Under the pieces are notes generated by a model. The model saw nothing but the letters and a program-made list of their open reading frames with translations, was not told where the DNA came from and ran no database searches. From NCBI RefSeq assembly GCF_002959915.1, contig NZ_PPDE01000009.1, positions 140,665 through 204,664 on the forward strand: DNA of 64,000 bases, given 5' to 3'. The position numbers and the translations under genes are program-made. Below, piece after piece: positions 43,570 through 54,313 of the stretch; the first letter of the stretch is position 1, and each line of letters starts with the position of its first letter. Source of the DNA: Veillonella atypica KON (lineage in GTDB: Bacteria > Bacillota > Negativicutes > Veillonellales > Veillonellaceae).

Positions 43570-44226
43570 CTATTTATTAGCTTCTAAGCCTTTGTAAATG
43601 AAATGTTGTTGCACCAATTGGAACACATTGGATACAATCCAGTAAATAACAAGACCAGATGGGAAGTTCAAGGAAATGTAACCGATGAACAATGGCATAA
43701 AGATTTGCATAATCTTTTGTTGTTGTGCAGCGGCACCACTAGCACCCATACCAGTTTGTCGGGACATAAGCCATGTGGACAAAGCACTCAATACTGGCAA
43801 AATGTAGTATGGATCTGCTTCGCCAAGGCTAGGAAGCCATAAGAAATGTTCGAATTCAGGATTGTAAGGATATCCTTGCAATGCGTAGAAAATAGCAATC
43901 AAGAACGGCATTTGCACCAATAAAGGCAAGCAGCCAGCCAATGGGTTTACGCCCATTTCTTTGTACATAGCGCCCATCTCAGCTTGTAACCGTTGAGGGT
44001 CGTTTTTATATTTTTCTTGAAGCTCTTTCATGCGAGGTTGTAACTCTTGCATTGCTTTCATAGATTTAATTTGTTTTACTGTCAACGGCGCTAAAATCGC
44101 TTTAATAATGACAGTAATGATGATAATAGCCACCCCATAGCTTGGGAAGCCGACCATGTCAGTAAAGTTGAAAGCATATGTCACAAGTGTGCGCATAAAT
44201 TCAACTAGATAGTTAAAAATTTCCAT
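43570..44226 (-). CDS. yidC: Membrane protein insertase YidC
   Basis: 218 residues, the short Gram-positive-type form without a large periplasmic domain. Five hydrophobic segments, with KQIKSMKAMQELQPRMKELQ in the cytoplasmic loop and NPLAGCLPLLVQMPFLIAIF. It inserts proteins into the inner membrane. The ATG at 44226 has AAGGAGAAACA upstream; a frame 26 codons longer lacks a site. There is no lipobox. It sits in the rpmH-rnpA-yidD-yidC-jag cluster. Confidence 0.95.
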   Translation of the reverse strand: MEIFNYLVEFMRTLVTYAFNFTDMVGFPSYGVAIIIITVIIKAILAPLTVKQIKSMKAMQELQPRMKELQEKYKNDPQRLQAEMGAMYKEMGVNPLAGCLPLLVQMPFLIAIFYALQGYPYNPEFEHFLWLPSLGEADPYYILPVLSALSTWLMSRQTGMGASGAAAQQQKIMQIFMPLFIGYISLNFPSGLVIYWIVSNVFQLVQQHFIYKGLEANK

Positions 44227-44398
44227 TGTTTCTCCTTCGAGTGCAGGTCTAAATTGAGTTCCTTCGCGCATCCATATATCGTTATGGTATGGTCTAAATT
44301 TCATCCATACAGATGCTCAGGTATTTCCAAAACTGTGCTCACTCAAACTAATGTCAATTGTGAAAGTTGTACTAGTCTTATCTTTCACCAATACCAAA

Positions 44399-44653
44399 TT
44401 AAGGAACAGGATCATACCCGCCCTTGTGGAATGGATGACAACGCAAAATGCGTTTTAGCCCAAGCCAGCTACCTTTCAAAGGCCCATATTTTTCAATGGC
44501 CTGCAGTGTATATGCGGAACAAGTGGGATAATATCGGCAACATCCCGGTTTGAGAGGGGAAATGGCAATCTGATAGAAGCGAATAACGAGCCATAAAACA
44601 AAGGTAACCCCTCGTTTTATAAGATTTAATAAAGTTATACATGTATCTTTCAT
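44399..44653 (-). CDS. yidD: Membrane protein insertion efficiency factor YidD
   Basis: 84 residues. [32 protein letters not shown] and [17 protein letters not shown] are hallmark YidD sequence, with an N-terminal amphipathic helix. It assists YidC. I place the start at the ATG at 44653 with GGTGA upstream; the frame is open 28 codons further. An inverted GTGAAAG pair lies between yidD and yidC. Confidence 0.93.
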   Translation of the reverse strand: MKDTCITLLNLIKRGVTFVLWLVIRFYQIAISPLKPGCCRYYPTCSAYTLQAIEKYGPLKGSWLGLKRILRCHPFHKGGYDPVP

Positions 44654-44774
44654 AGAATTCACCATGATTGGATTAGCGTATGTATCTAAGACATTTCCAC
44701 CAAATCCATATACCTCATAATACGCGAATAGGACCAAAGCATAGCGCTGTCCATGCTTGTGGTCCTATATAGGA

Positions 44775-45122
44775 TTATACTAAGAGCTTGCTTTTACGCA
44801 ATAAGTACAGTATTTCCTTTTCCGCTCGTTCATAGGTTGCGTCCTTCAGAGGGCCACGTCCAACGATAACAATATGATACCCTTCGCGAATTTGATGCTG
44901 ATTGAGGCGATATACCTCTTTCATAAGGCGACGTGCTCGATTGCGTTCAACCGCACAACCCACCTTTTTACCCGTCACAAATCCGATGCGAGTCTTTTGC
45001 TTCGCTACAGGCATACGATATAACACACATAGGCGTCCTACCTCGTACTTACCATGCTTATACACAAGGCGATATTCATTATTGTTTATAATACGTCTCG
45101 TTTTATCTAAGCGGTAATCCAT
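44775..45122 (-). CDS. rnpA: Ribonuclease P protein component
   Basis: 115 residues. It assists RNase P RNA in maturing tRNA 5' ends. RNR motif: VERNRARRLMKEVYR; also IGFVTGKKVGCA and YHIVIVGRG. It follows rpmH with a hairpin between them. Confidence 0.95.
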   Translation of the reverse strand: MDYRLDKTRRIINNNEYRLVYKHGKYEVGRLCVLYRMPVAKQKTRIGFVTGKKVGCAVERNRARRLMKEVYRLNQHQIREGYHIVIVGRGPLKDATYERAEKEILYLLRKSKLLV

Positions 45123-45149
45123 TGTATCGTCCGAGTCCTATAGAATAGA

Positions 45150-45176
45150 AAAACTTGGCAAGAGCGCCAAGTTTTC
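45150..45176 (-). terminator. Hairpin between rpmH and rnpA (attenuator-like)
   Basis: AACTTGGC and GCCAAGTT with A- and T-runs form a small terminator-like stem in the spacer. It probably lowers read-through from the highly expressed rpmH into rnpA. Confidence 0.7.
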
Positions 45177-45201
45177 TGAAAGCTCTTGCTGAGCCATTAT
45201 A

Positions 45202-45336
45202 TTATGCAGATAAGCGTTTTCTGCCTTTAGCACGTCTTCTTTTTAATACGAGACGGCCACCGATAGTTTTCATGCGTTCACGGAAACCATGGGTACGTTT
45301 TCTCCAAAGAGTATTTGGTTGATATGTACGTTTCAT
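45202..45336 (-). CDS. rpmH: 50S ribosomal protein bL34
   Basis: 44 residues, [20 protein letters not shown] at the start and [12 protein letters not shown] at the end, the full bL34 sequence. AGGAGGTGTTTTACTA precedes the ATG. It marks the left border of the origin region and is transcribed away from dnaA. Confidence 0.98.
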   Translation of the reverse strand: MKRTYQPNTLWRKRTHGFRERMKTIGGRLVLKRRRAKGRKRLSA

Positions 45337-45484
45337 TAGTAAAACACCTCCTCGTTATATATTTGTTTTACTTATACCATAACAGGGTAATTATAGAGGG
45401 AAAACGCAAATCTGTCAATAAAAAACAGGTGTTTTCTTAGCATTTTTAGTATGTGCGAAACCGATATCACACTATTTTTGAATA

Positions 45485-45661
45485 TATAATTTGTTTGCTG
45501 CCAATATTTTCATAATTTAGTAATGAGGAAAGGACCATGATTTTTCGCTCCACCGGCCGGGTCTGACTCCGGCCTGCGGCCTTCGCAGGGCCAAAGTCGC
45601 TGCAAAATCATGGCCCTTTCCTCATTCTACTGTAACTATGAAAACGTCAAACAAATTATAT
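45485..45661. repeat. Fold-back repeat in the rpmH-dnaA interval, type A core, reverse orientation
   Basis: The core is at about 45548-45599. Arms share ATGAGGAAAGG.CCATGATTT near the core and TATAATTTGTTTG at the outer ends, with diverged sequence between; total span about 175 bp. No gene end is involved here. Confidence 0.8.
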
Positions 45662-45807
45662 TGCATTCAAAGATCATCCTATCGGTTTCGCATCGCTAAA
45701 AACAAACAAGTAAATACCTGTTTTTTTATTGAAACAGATTGCGCGCACCTTCCCTTGGCGGGGAAGACAAAATCTACTATTTTAGAGCAACATACATACA
45801 CCTCTTT

Positions 45808-46112
45808 TGAAATAGAACAGGCCTGTTCTATTTTCCGAAACACCCTATACACATACCTATTTCGAATTAGTACACGCCTGTTCTATTTTTCGGTACACCC
45901 TATACACATACCTATTTTGAATTAGTACACGCCTGTTCTATTTTCCACAACACCCTATATACATACCTATTTCGAATTAGTACACGCCTGTTCTATTTTT
46001 CAAAACACCCTATACACATACCTATTTTGAATTAGTACACGCCTGTTCTATTTTTCAAAACACCCTATACACATACCTATTTTGAATTAGTACACGCCTG
46101 TTCTATTTTCCC
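45808..46112. repeat. Palindrome array 3: six units at 55-bp period near oriC
   Basis: The first unit (45812-45834) is the perfect TAGAACAGGCCTGTTCTA; the next five read TTAGTACACGCCTGTTCTA. Spacers are nearly identical (ACACCCTATACACATACCTA). The array lies between rpmH and dnaA, about 180 bp before the first DnaA box. It is the reverse complement of array 4. Confidence 0.85.
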
Positions 46113-46123
46113 CATTCCCATAT

Positions 46124-46288
46124 GAAATTTGTTTATTTTGACTATTTTTGATCAAAAGAGGTGAGGTTATCATTTTTTTGCGACTTTGGCCCTGCGGAGC
46201 CCGTAGGGCGGAGACAGACCCGGCCGGTGGAGTAAAAAAATGATAACCTTACCGACCTACGCAAAAATACGAAAATAAACAAATTCCA
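46124..46288. repeat. Fold-back repeat beside oriC, type A core with GCCC/GGGC hairpin
   Basis: The core (46181-46232) has the inner hairpin GCCC-GTA-GGGC, a compensated change from GGCC/GGCC. Arms share AGGTTATCATTTTTTT and GAATTTGTTTATTTT. It borders the first DnaA box at 46295. Confidence 0.85.
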
Positions 46289-46294
46289 TAAAAG

Positions 46295-46597
46295 TTATCC
46301 ACAGATTGAATGACAATCTTCCTCATTTTTGGTACAATCATAATTGAAATTGGTAAAAAATATATATTTTTATAAGTTTTTTTCGGATAGTTTAGAAAAG
46401 TTATCCACATTTTTTCTCTTTTGACCTGTGAATAGTATAAACTCAGTATTTATAAGGTTAGAAGGGAATTTTATTTTCTCTTATTCACAAGTTGTGCACA
46501 GGTTATTCACAGGCATTTGTGGTTTTTCCACAGTTTTAGAATAAGTTATGCACATAATAACGAAAGTTATACACATTTTTAGTAAAAGTTATACACA
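46295..46597. other. Replication origin oriC, upstream half: DnaA-box cluster
   Basis: Boxes close to TTATNCACA lie at 46295-46303 (TTATCCACA), 46401-46409, 46481-46489, 46492-46500 (TTGTGCACA), 46503-46511, 46546-46554, 46567-46575 and 46589-46597. A very A/T-rich stretch (about 46340-46385, AAATATATATTTTTATAAG) could be the unwinding element. The dnaA promoter must also lie here, so initiation and dnaA expression are probably coupled. Confidence 0.85.
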
Positions 46598-46608
46598 AGA
46601 GGAACAAA

Positions 46609-48228
46609 ATGCAAGCAGCTGATATTAATGATATATGGGAACGTATATTACAAGTAGCAAAACAAACACTGCCGCCTGCGATTTATTCAAGTTTGAGTAC
46701 TTCTCTCATACCGATGAGTATAGATAATAATTCTATACACATTGGGGTTATGCAGAGTTTTATAAAAAGTGTCATCGAATCTCAGCAAACGGTAAGTAAG
46801 TTGTTAACAGATGCCATCAAGCAAGTGACAGGCAAAGAATTAAATATGGTTTTATTGGATTTGTTTCCACAAAAGGATGATGTTCCAACAGCACCGCATG
46901 TAGCAGATACTTTCACAGAGAATACTGCAGAAAATACTAGTACGAACACTATAGAAAATACGGTGGTAAGTGACGTGGACAATATCGATAAAAAATCCTC
47001 TAAACCTGCAAAGCAGGAGATTCCATATCAAGAGGAATTTTACACACCGGTGTACGCAGATCCTGTGTATATCCAGCGTAAAGAGGTGGACGAGTTAATT
47101 CCAGATGAACCGATGTTTCCTGTAGAGCAGCCACAAATGGTGCAAACGTTGCAATCTACGGATATTCCTATCGATTTGTCATCATCACAGCTCAACAGTG
47201 GGTATCGATTTGATAATTATATTACAGGCAATGCAAACCGCATTCCTTTTGGAGCAGCCCAAAATGTGTCGGAACATCCTGGTGGTGATTATAATCCGCT
47301 TTTTATTTACGGTCCATCGGGCCTCGGTAAAACGCATTTGATGCACGCCATCGGCAATGCCATCGTTGAAAGATATCCCAATCTCAAGGTAATGTGCACA
47401 ACAAGCGAAAAGTTCATGAATTTATTTATTGAATCCATACGAAAGCGGCAAGGAGAGTTGTTCCGCAATACGTTCCGCAACATCGACGTATTGCTCATCG
47501 ATGATATTCAGTTCTTGGAAAATAAAGAGGGCACGAAAACAGAGTTTTTCAACACCTTCAATGAATTATTGGACAATAACAAGCAAATCGTCCTCACCAG
47601 CGATACCATGCCAAACGATATGGATCAATTCGAAGAACGCTTACGTTCTAGATTCCAAGCGGGCTATGTGGCGACCATGGAAAATCCAGATTTGGAAACG
47701 CGTATCGCCATTTTGAAAGCCCTCGTTGAAAAGGAAAACAACAAGAATCGTAATCTCGTTATCGACAACGATGCCATCAACTACGTGGCGTTGCAATTCG
47801 ATGAAAACATTCGCGTACTACAAGGGGCTTTCAATAAACTCATCGGTACTGCATCCTTAGAACAACGGACCAGCAGCATCGATTTGGAGTACACGAAGAA
47901 AACATTATCCGATATCATCACGACGGAACGGGTAACACTTATCGACATCGAGTCCATTCAAGACTTTATCAGTACCTATTTTAATATTAAGAAACAAGAT
48001 TTGTTAGGCAAGAAACGGAAGGCTCAGTTCGCATTTCCACGGCAAATTGCCATGTATTTGTGCCGCGATGTGATTAATGAAAGCTACCCACAAATCGCAG
48101 CGGCTTTTTCCAGAGATCATACGACGATTTTGCATGCATACGATAAGATTAGCAAAGAAATCGACAAGAATCCAGAAACGAAACAGATTATCCTAGACAT
48201 CAAATCTAAACTGTCATCACTCAACTAA
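46609..48228 (+). CDS. dnaA: Chromosomal replication initiator DnaA
   Basis: 539 residues. Domain I (about 1-85), a long acidic, Thr/Asn-rich domain II (about 85-195), AAA+ domain III with GPSGLGKTHLMHAIGN and DVLLIDDIQFL, and domain IV with AFSRDHTTILHAYDKI that reads the DnaA box. Most DnaA proteins have about 450 residues; the extra length is in domain II. The start has AGAGGAACAAA upstream. DnaA boxes flank the gene on both sides. Confidence 0.97.
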   Translation: MQAADINDIWERILQVAKQTLPPAIYSSLSTSLIPMSIDNNSIHIGVMQSFIKSVIESQQTVSKLLTDAIKQVTGKELNMVLLDLFPQKDDVPTAPHVADTFTENTAENTSTNTIENTVVSDVDNIDKKSSKPAKQEIPYQEEFYTPVYADPVYIQRKEVDELIPDEPMFPVEQPQMVQTLQSTDIPIDLSSSQLNSGYRFDNYITGNANRIPFGAAQNVSEHPGGDYNPLFIYGPSGLGKTHLMHAIGNAIVERYPNLKVMCTTSEKFMNLFIESIRKRQGELFRNTFRNIDVLLIDDIQFLENKEGTKTEFFNTFNELLDNNKQIVLTSDTMPNDMDQFEERLRSRFQAGYVATMENPDLETRIAILKALVEKENNKNRNLVIDNDAINYVALQFDENIRVLQGAFNKLIGTASLEQRTSSIDLEYTKKTLSDIITTERVTLIDIESIQDFISTYFNIKKQDLLGKKRKAQFAFPRQIAMYLCRDVINESYPQIAAAFSRDHTTILHAYDKISKEIDKNPETKQIILDIKSKLSSLN

Positions 48229-48234
48229 AACGGG

Positions 48235-48346
48235 TGTGGATAACTCTGTGGATATGTTGTGTATAAATCTGTGGATATTGAGGAATTTAATATTTTCTGT
48301 GATTATGTGGATAACCTAAAACAAGGTATACACATACTTATCCACA
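48235..48346. other. oriC, downstream half: DnaA boxes between dnaA and dnaN
   Basis: TGTGGATAA at 48235-48243 and 48306-48314, related boxes near 48247, 48258 and 48270, and TTATCCACA at 48338-48346. With the upstream cluster this is a bipartite origin around dnaA, as in Bacillus. The remaining sequence to dnaN at 48533 is A/T-rich without other features. Confidence 0.85.
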
Positions 48347-48532
48347 ACTGTGGAAACGCATGAAATCTAGAAAACTTTCACATGTACACACATTCACAGC
48401 GCCTACTACAAATACTACTAAACTAACAAACAAATCAAAAACATATTAGAAAACAGATCTATCGTTGATTATCTATAGAGCACCAACGAAAATCGCACAA
48501 CGAATATTACAAACAAGGAGAGTATTTACGTT

Positions 48533-49654
48533 ATGAACATCAAATTCCCTAAGGCCAATCTCCAAAAAGCCATTAACGTTCTACAAAAAGTATCACAAAA
48601 TAAAACAAGTTCAAATCTACCAGGTTCCATTTATATAACAACAAAAAACAATCAAGTGGAACTACAAGGCAACGATTTTGAATTGGGCATTAAATTAACA
48701 ATCGACGCCGATATCTTAGAACCAGGTACATTAGTGGTTGCTTCTCGTTACTTCCAAGAATTAATCCGCAAATTACCAGGTGAAACGATTCAATTGAGCA
48801 AACCTGAGGATGGCAATACGCTAAAAATCACATCCGGTTCCTCTGAATTTAATTTAGTAACCTTGCATCCAGATGATTTCTCCTTAGTAGAACAAATTCA
48901 CGACCAAGATTATGTCAATATCGATAGTCAAGCTATGAAAGAACTTATCGACCTTACGAACTATGCAGCAGCAAGCGACGATGATCGCCCTGTATTTGCT
49001 GGTGCTTTGCTGGAAATCAAAGATGCAAACGACAAAGAAGTGACTATGGTTGCTACTGATACTCATCGTATGGCTGTTAAAAAGGTAACTATCGATGAAC
49101 CTGCGACCTCCCCTATGCGCGTCATCATTCCAACAAAGGCTTTGGCAGAAGTATCTCGTTTATTGCCAACCGATAATCCTTCTATTATTAAAATCATTTG
49201 GAACCGTACACAAATCGTATTCATGTTCGAATCCATCTACATTATTTCCCGTTTAATCGAAGGCACGTACCCAGAATACGAAAAGGTAATTCCTGCTCAA
49301 TTCGACTCCAGTGCCGTTGTAGACCGCAAGGACTTTGCCGGCGCTGTTGATCGCGTATCCTTGTTGGCAAAGGATATGAGTTATAACGTAATTCGCTATG
49401 ACTGGTCCGAAGAACAAGTGACTTTATCCAGCCAAAATGCTGAAATTGGTATGGCGAAGGAAGAAATTCCTGTGGAATTTAAGGGCACACCATTCACGAT
49501 TTCCTTTAATGGTCGTTATATTTCCGATATCTTGCGTCATAGCACAGGCGATAACATCCACATGTATTTAAAACAAAATGGTCCTGTTGTGATTCGCCAA
49601 GATAATAATCCGAACTATACGTACGTAGTAACACCTGTTCGTACAAATTCTTAA
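48533..49654 (+). CDS. dnaN: DNA polymerase III beta sliding clamp
   Basis: 373 residues of three similar clamp domains (MNIKFPKANLQKAINVLQKV, TDTHRMAVKK, LIEGTYPEYEKVIP and a C-terminal VVTPVRTN). The dimeric ring tethers polymerase III. It follows dnaA in the standard origin order. An AAGGAG lies about 13 nt before the ATG. Confidence 0.97.
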   Translation: MNIKFPKANLQKAINVLQKVSQNKTSSNLPGSIYITTKNNQVELQGNDFELGIKLTIDADILEPGTLVVASRYFQELIRKLPGETIQLSKPEDGNTLKITSGSSEFNLVTLHPDDFSLVEQIHDQDYVNIDSQAMKELIDLTNYAAASDDDRPVFAGALLEIKDANDKEVTMVATDTHRMAVKKVTIDEPATSPMRVIIPTKALAEVSRLLPTDNPSIIKIIWNRTQIVFMFESIYIISRLIEGTYPEYEKVIPAQFDSSAVVDRKDFAGAVDRVSLLAKDMSYNVIRYDWSEEQVTLSSQNAEIGMAKEEIPVEFKGTPFTISFNGRYISDILRHSTGDNIHMYLKQNGPVVIRQDNNPNYTYVVTPVRTNS

Positions 49655-49685
49655 TTCTGTAATTTGTCCACCATAGGAGGACGTT

Positions 49686-49916
49686 ATGAAACAACAAACT
49701 GTACCAATCCATACGGAGTACATTCAAATCGATCAATTGCTTAAATTAGAAGGCGTCATTGAAACAGGGGGCCAAGTAAAAGGTCTTATCGATGATCAAG
49801 TACTTACATTAAATGGCGTCATCGTTACAGAAAAACGCAAAAAATGTCGCGTTGGCGATGTGATTGGTGTAGAAGGCCTCGATGTGGAATTCATCGTTAT
49901 CAAAGAGGAGGCATAA
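49686..49916 (+). CDS. yaaA: S4-domain RNA-binding protein YaaA
   Basis: 76 residues forming one S4 domain: YIQIDQLLKLEGVIETGGQV and VTEKRKKCRVGDVI. This gene is always placed between dnaN and recF in Firmicutes and is linked to ribosome assembly. It ends 3 nt before recF, indicating coupled translation. Confidence 0.93.
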   Translation: MKQQTVPIHTEYIQIDQLLKLEGVIETGGQVKGLIDDQVLTLNGVIVTEKRKKCRVGDVIGVEGLDVEFIVIKEEA

Positions 49917-49919
49917 TCG

Positions 49920-51020
49920 GTGAGAATTAACTCACTGCAATTGTTCCAGTTTCGCAACTATAAGGATTTAACCCTTGATTTGCAGCCTGAAATCATCGTC
50001 TTGTACGGTACCAATGGGGCTGGTAAAACCAATATTTTAGAGGCTATTTACGTCGGTACCATTGGTAAAAGCCACCGCACAAATGATACGTCGGATATGC
50101 TTTTATTTAACGCTAATGAAGCGGGCATTGTGGTGAACTTTGAGAAAAAGGAGACACCACAAAAGGTTAATATCAAGCTATTTCGACAAGGTTCTAAGGA
50201 TATCCGCTTAAATGATACTAAGATTTCGCAAAAGGAATTGATTGGTACTTTAAATACGGTCATCTTCTGCCCAGAGGATTTACAGCTCATCAAGGGCAGT
50301 CCATCGGGTCGTCGCAGATTTTTAGATATGGAAATATCCCAAACGAGCGCTACTTATTATCATCAATTATTGCAATATAATCGTTTATTGCAACAACGGA
50401 ATACATTATTGAAGGAATATCGCGGTAAACAGAATATTCCTCTTGCTGAATGGGATGTACAATTGGCGGATATGGCGGCTTTCATCGTAAAAAAACGGAT
50501 GGAAAGTTTAAAGAAAATCAATTTGCTTATCGATTTGATGAATCGTAAATTGACGGGAGGACTAGAAAATCTCACCATAGGCTATGAACAACCATATGGG
50601 GAAGAGGGTCATATGGTGTACACGAAGGAGGCCTTTTACGATTTACTGCAAGAGGCATTGCCTCAAGATCGTCATCGCATGACCACAAGCGTAGGTCCTC
50701 ATCGCGATGATTTACGATTCTTTTCCGATGCTATCGATTTAAAAAAATTTGGATCCCAAGGGCAACAGCGGACGGCTGTGCTTTCACTAAAACTGAGCGA
50801 ATTAGAATTCATCAAATCCGAAGTAGGCGAATATCCTGTATTGCTCTTAGATGATGTGTTGAGCGAGCTCGACGAGGCGAGACGGAACAATTTGTTGCAG
50901 TTCATTCATAAACGCATTCAAACCGTCATTACCACGACGGATATACATGATTTTGAAAACATGCAAGGTGTTCAATTTATTCAATGTCAGGAGGGGCACA
51001 TCCATTATGGAAAGCCTTGA
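49920..51020 (+). CDS. recF: DNA replication and repair protein RecF
   Basis: 366 residues, GTG start. An SMC-like ATPase with Walker A YGTNGAGKTNILEAI, signature KFGSQGQQRTAVLSLKLSE and Walker B PVLLLDDVLSELD. It loads RecA at gaps. It overlaps the DUF721 gene by 14 nt. Confidence 0.96.
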   Translation: MRINSLQLFQFRNYKDLTLDLQPEIIVLYGTNGAGKTNILEAIYVGTIGKSHRTNDTSDMLLFNANEAGIVVNFEKKETPQKVNIKLFRQGSKDIRLNDTKISQKELIGTLNTVIFCPEDLQLIKGSPSGRRRFLDMEISQTSATYYHQLLQYNRLLQQRNTLLKEYRGKQNIPLAEWDVQLADMAAFIVKKRMESLKKINLLIDLMNRKLTGGLENLTIGYEQPYGEEGHMVYTKEAFYDLLQEALPQDRHRMTTSVGPHRDDLRFFSDAIDLKKFGSQGQQRTAVLSLKLSELEFIKSEVGEYPVLLLDDVLSELDEARRNNLLQFIHKRIQTVITTTDIHDFENMQGVQFIQCQEGHIHYGKP

Positions 51021-51906
51021 AATGTGCTTACCTGGTGGCCTACATGAATTAGGTTTACTAGAACAATTTAAACTGAATACACTCATTCATCATTGGCGTG
51101 ATGTGGTGGGCCCCATTTATGCTGGTCATACGCGCATTATCGACATCAAACCTCCGAAAATTGTGCTCAGCGCGGATAATTCGCAGTGGATGCAAGAGGT
51201 TAAGATGAACCAAAAACGCATCCTTAAGGCCATTAATGACTATTACAAAAGTGATATCATCACTGAAATGGGCCTTATCATGCATCGGCAGAGCTATGTG
51301 AAAGAAACGGTGAATACTGAAATTTTGAAAATAGACATGCCCGACATCGATGGCTATATCGACATGTCGAAAATCGTCTTGTCAAATGATGATATGAAAT
51401 CTATTGATGCTATGGTTGAAAGCTTAGCAGAAGATACATTAAAAGAACCGTTTCGAAAGGTGCTCATTAGCAGCCGCAAAAAGGAAATCTATTTGCTAGA
51501 ACACGGCTATCATCGATGCGAGCGCTGTCATACGTTGATGAGCAGGCAAACAAAATATTGTGTATCCTGCGAATATGAAATACATCGCAATCATATTAAT
51601 GATATAAAAACACAAATCAGACGACGTCCATACATAAAATATAGCGAAGCTCAACAATACATCAAATGCACCTTTAAAGACTTTTCCATAGCCATGCGAG
51701 AATTGATTTATTTTTATTTAGATAAGGTCTACCATGGGTCTACGAGCCGAAACCATATGTACATGGCCACCATGCTCATCACCCATAAACGGCTTGAAGA
51801 ACTGACAGACCAGCACGTTATCAACTTGTGTAATAAATACCGATCAAAATTCCTTAGCGAAGAAAAAATTAAAGAGCTAAATATGCTAATGGGTATATTG
51901 GAATAG
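51007..51906 (+). CDS. DUF721 (DciA-like) protein with zinc-ribbon and C-terminal extension
   Basis: 299 residues. The first 100 residues are DUF721 (VVGPIYAGHTRIIDIKPPKI, SADNSQWMQEV), the family of the ancestral helicase loader DciA. A CERCHTLMSRQTKYCVSC knuckle (near 180) follows, then a helical, basic domain (about 200-299) of unknown type. Usual DUF721 proteins are 100-170 residues, so the tail is an addition. The ATG lies inside the recF end with AGGAGGGG about 11 nt upstream. Confidence 0.85.
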   Translation: MESLEMCLPGGLHELGLLEQFKLNTLIHHWRDVVGPIYAGHTRIIDIKPPKIVLSADNSQWMQEVKMNQKRILKAINDYYKSDIITEMGLIMHRQSYVKETVNTEILKIDMPDIDGYIDMSKIVLSNDDMKSIDAMVESLAEDTLKEPFRKVLISSRKKEIYLLEHGYHRCERCHTLMSRQTKYCVSCEYEIHRNHINDIKTQIRRRPYIKYSEAQQYIKCTFKDFSIAMRELIYFYLDKVYHGSTSRNHMYMATMLITHKRLEELTDQHVINLCNKYRSKFLSEEKIKELNMLMGILE

Positions 51907-51918
51907 CATTAGGATGTA

Positions 51919-52022
51919 TGAGGTGGATAGGGAGTACTTTCGCAGCGACTTTGGCCCTGCGGAGCCCGTAGGGCGTAGACAGACCCGGCCGGTGGAGCGA
52001 GAAAGCACTCCCTATCCACCTC
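51919..52022. repeat. Fold-back repeat at the DUF721 gene 3' end, type A core
   Basis: The core (51946-51997) has a GCCC-GTA-GGGC inner hairpin. Arms GAGGTGGATAGGGAGT.CTTTC match over about 24 bp and start 13 nt after the stop codon. It lies 18 nt before the remB start. Confidence 0.85.
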
Positions 52023-52040
52023 AAAAGAATAAGGAGATTT

Positions 52041-52292
52041 ATGTACTTACATATTGGCGATAATTTTAGCATCCCTATGAATTCAATTCTTACGATGATT
52101 CATGCGGAGTCTGGTAAGCATCATAGGACGGGCATTTCTCATTATGACGCAGAGGTTATATACATTGTGCCCGAGGATAAGGTAAAGACGTATATTGTAA
52201 CAGATGATGGTGTGTATGCATCTGGTATATCACTTAAAACGCTTAAAAAACGGATTGATGAGTTTTATATGCTTTTAAGTAGCAAATTATAG
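52041..52292 (+). CDS. remB: RemB-like (YaaB, DUF370) regulator
   Basis: 83 residues starting MYLHIGDNFSIPMNSILTMI, with VYASGISLKTLKKRI near the end; this matches YaaB/RemB, the DUF370 relative of the matrix regulator RemA. Its position between recF and gyrB is the Bacillus arrangement. AAGGAGATTT precedes the ATG. A GTGAAAGC copy follows the stop. Confidence 0.85.
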   Translation: MYLHIGDNFSIPMNSILTMIHAESGKHHRTGISHYDAEVIYIVPEDKVKTYIVTDDGVYASGISLKTLKKRIDEFYMLLSSKL

Positions 52293-52335
52293 GGCTTTCA
52301 CGATATAAGCAATCTATAGTATAATAAAGAGATAA

Positions 52336-54303
<1,968 letters not shown>

Positions 54304-54313
54304 GAGGTGACCC

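Noticed and set aside
45808..46112. CRISPR array (regular palindromic repeats with 30-40 bp spacers)
   Set aside because: Spacers are almost identical within the array and related between arrays, repeats vary, and no cas genes are present.
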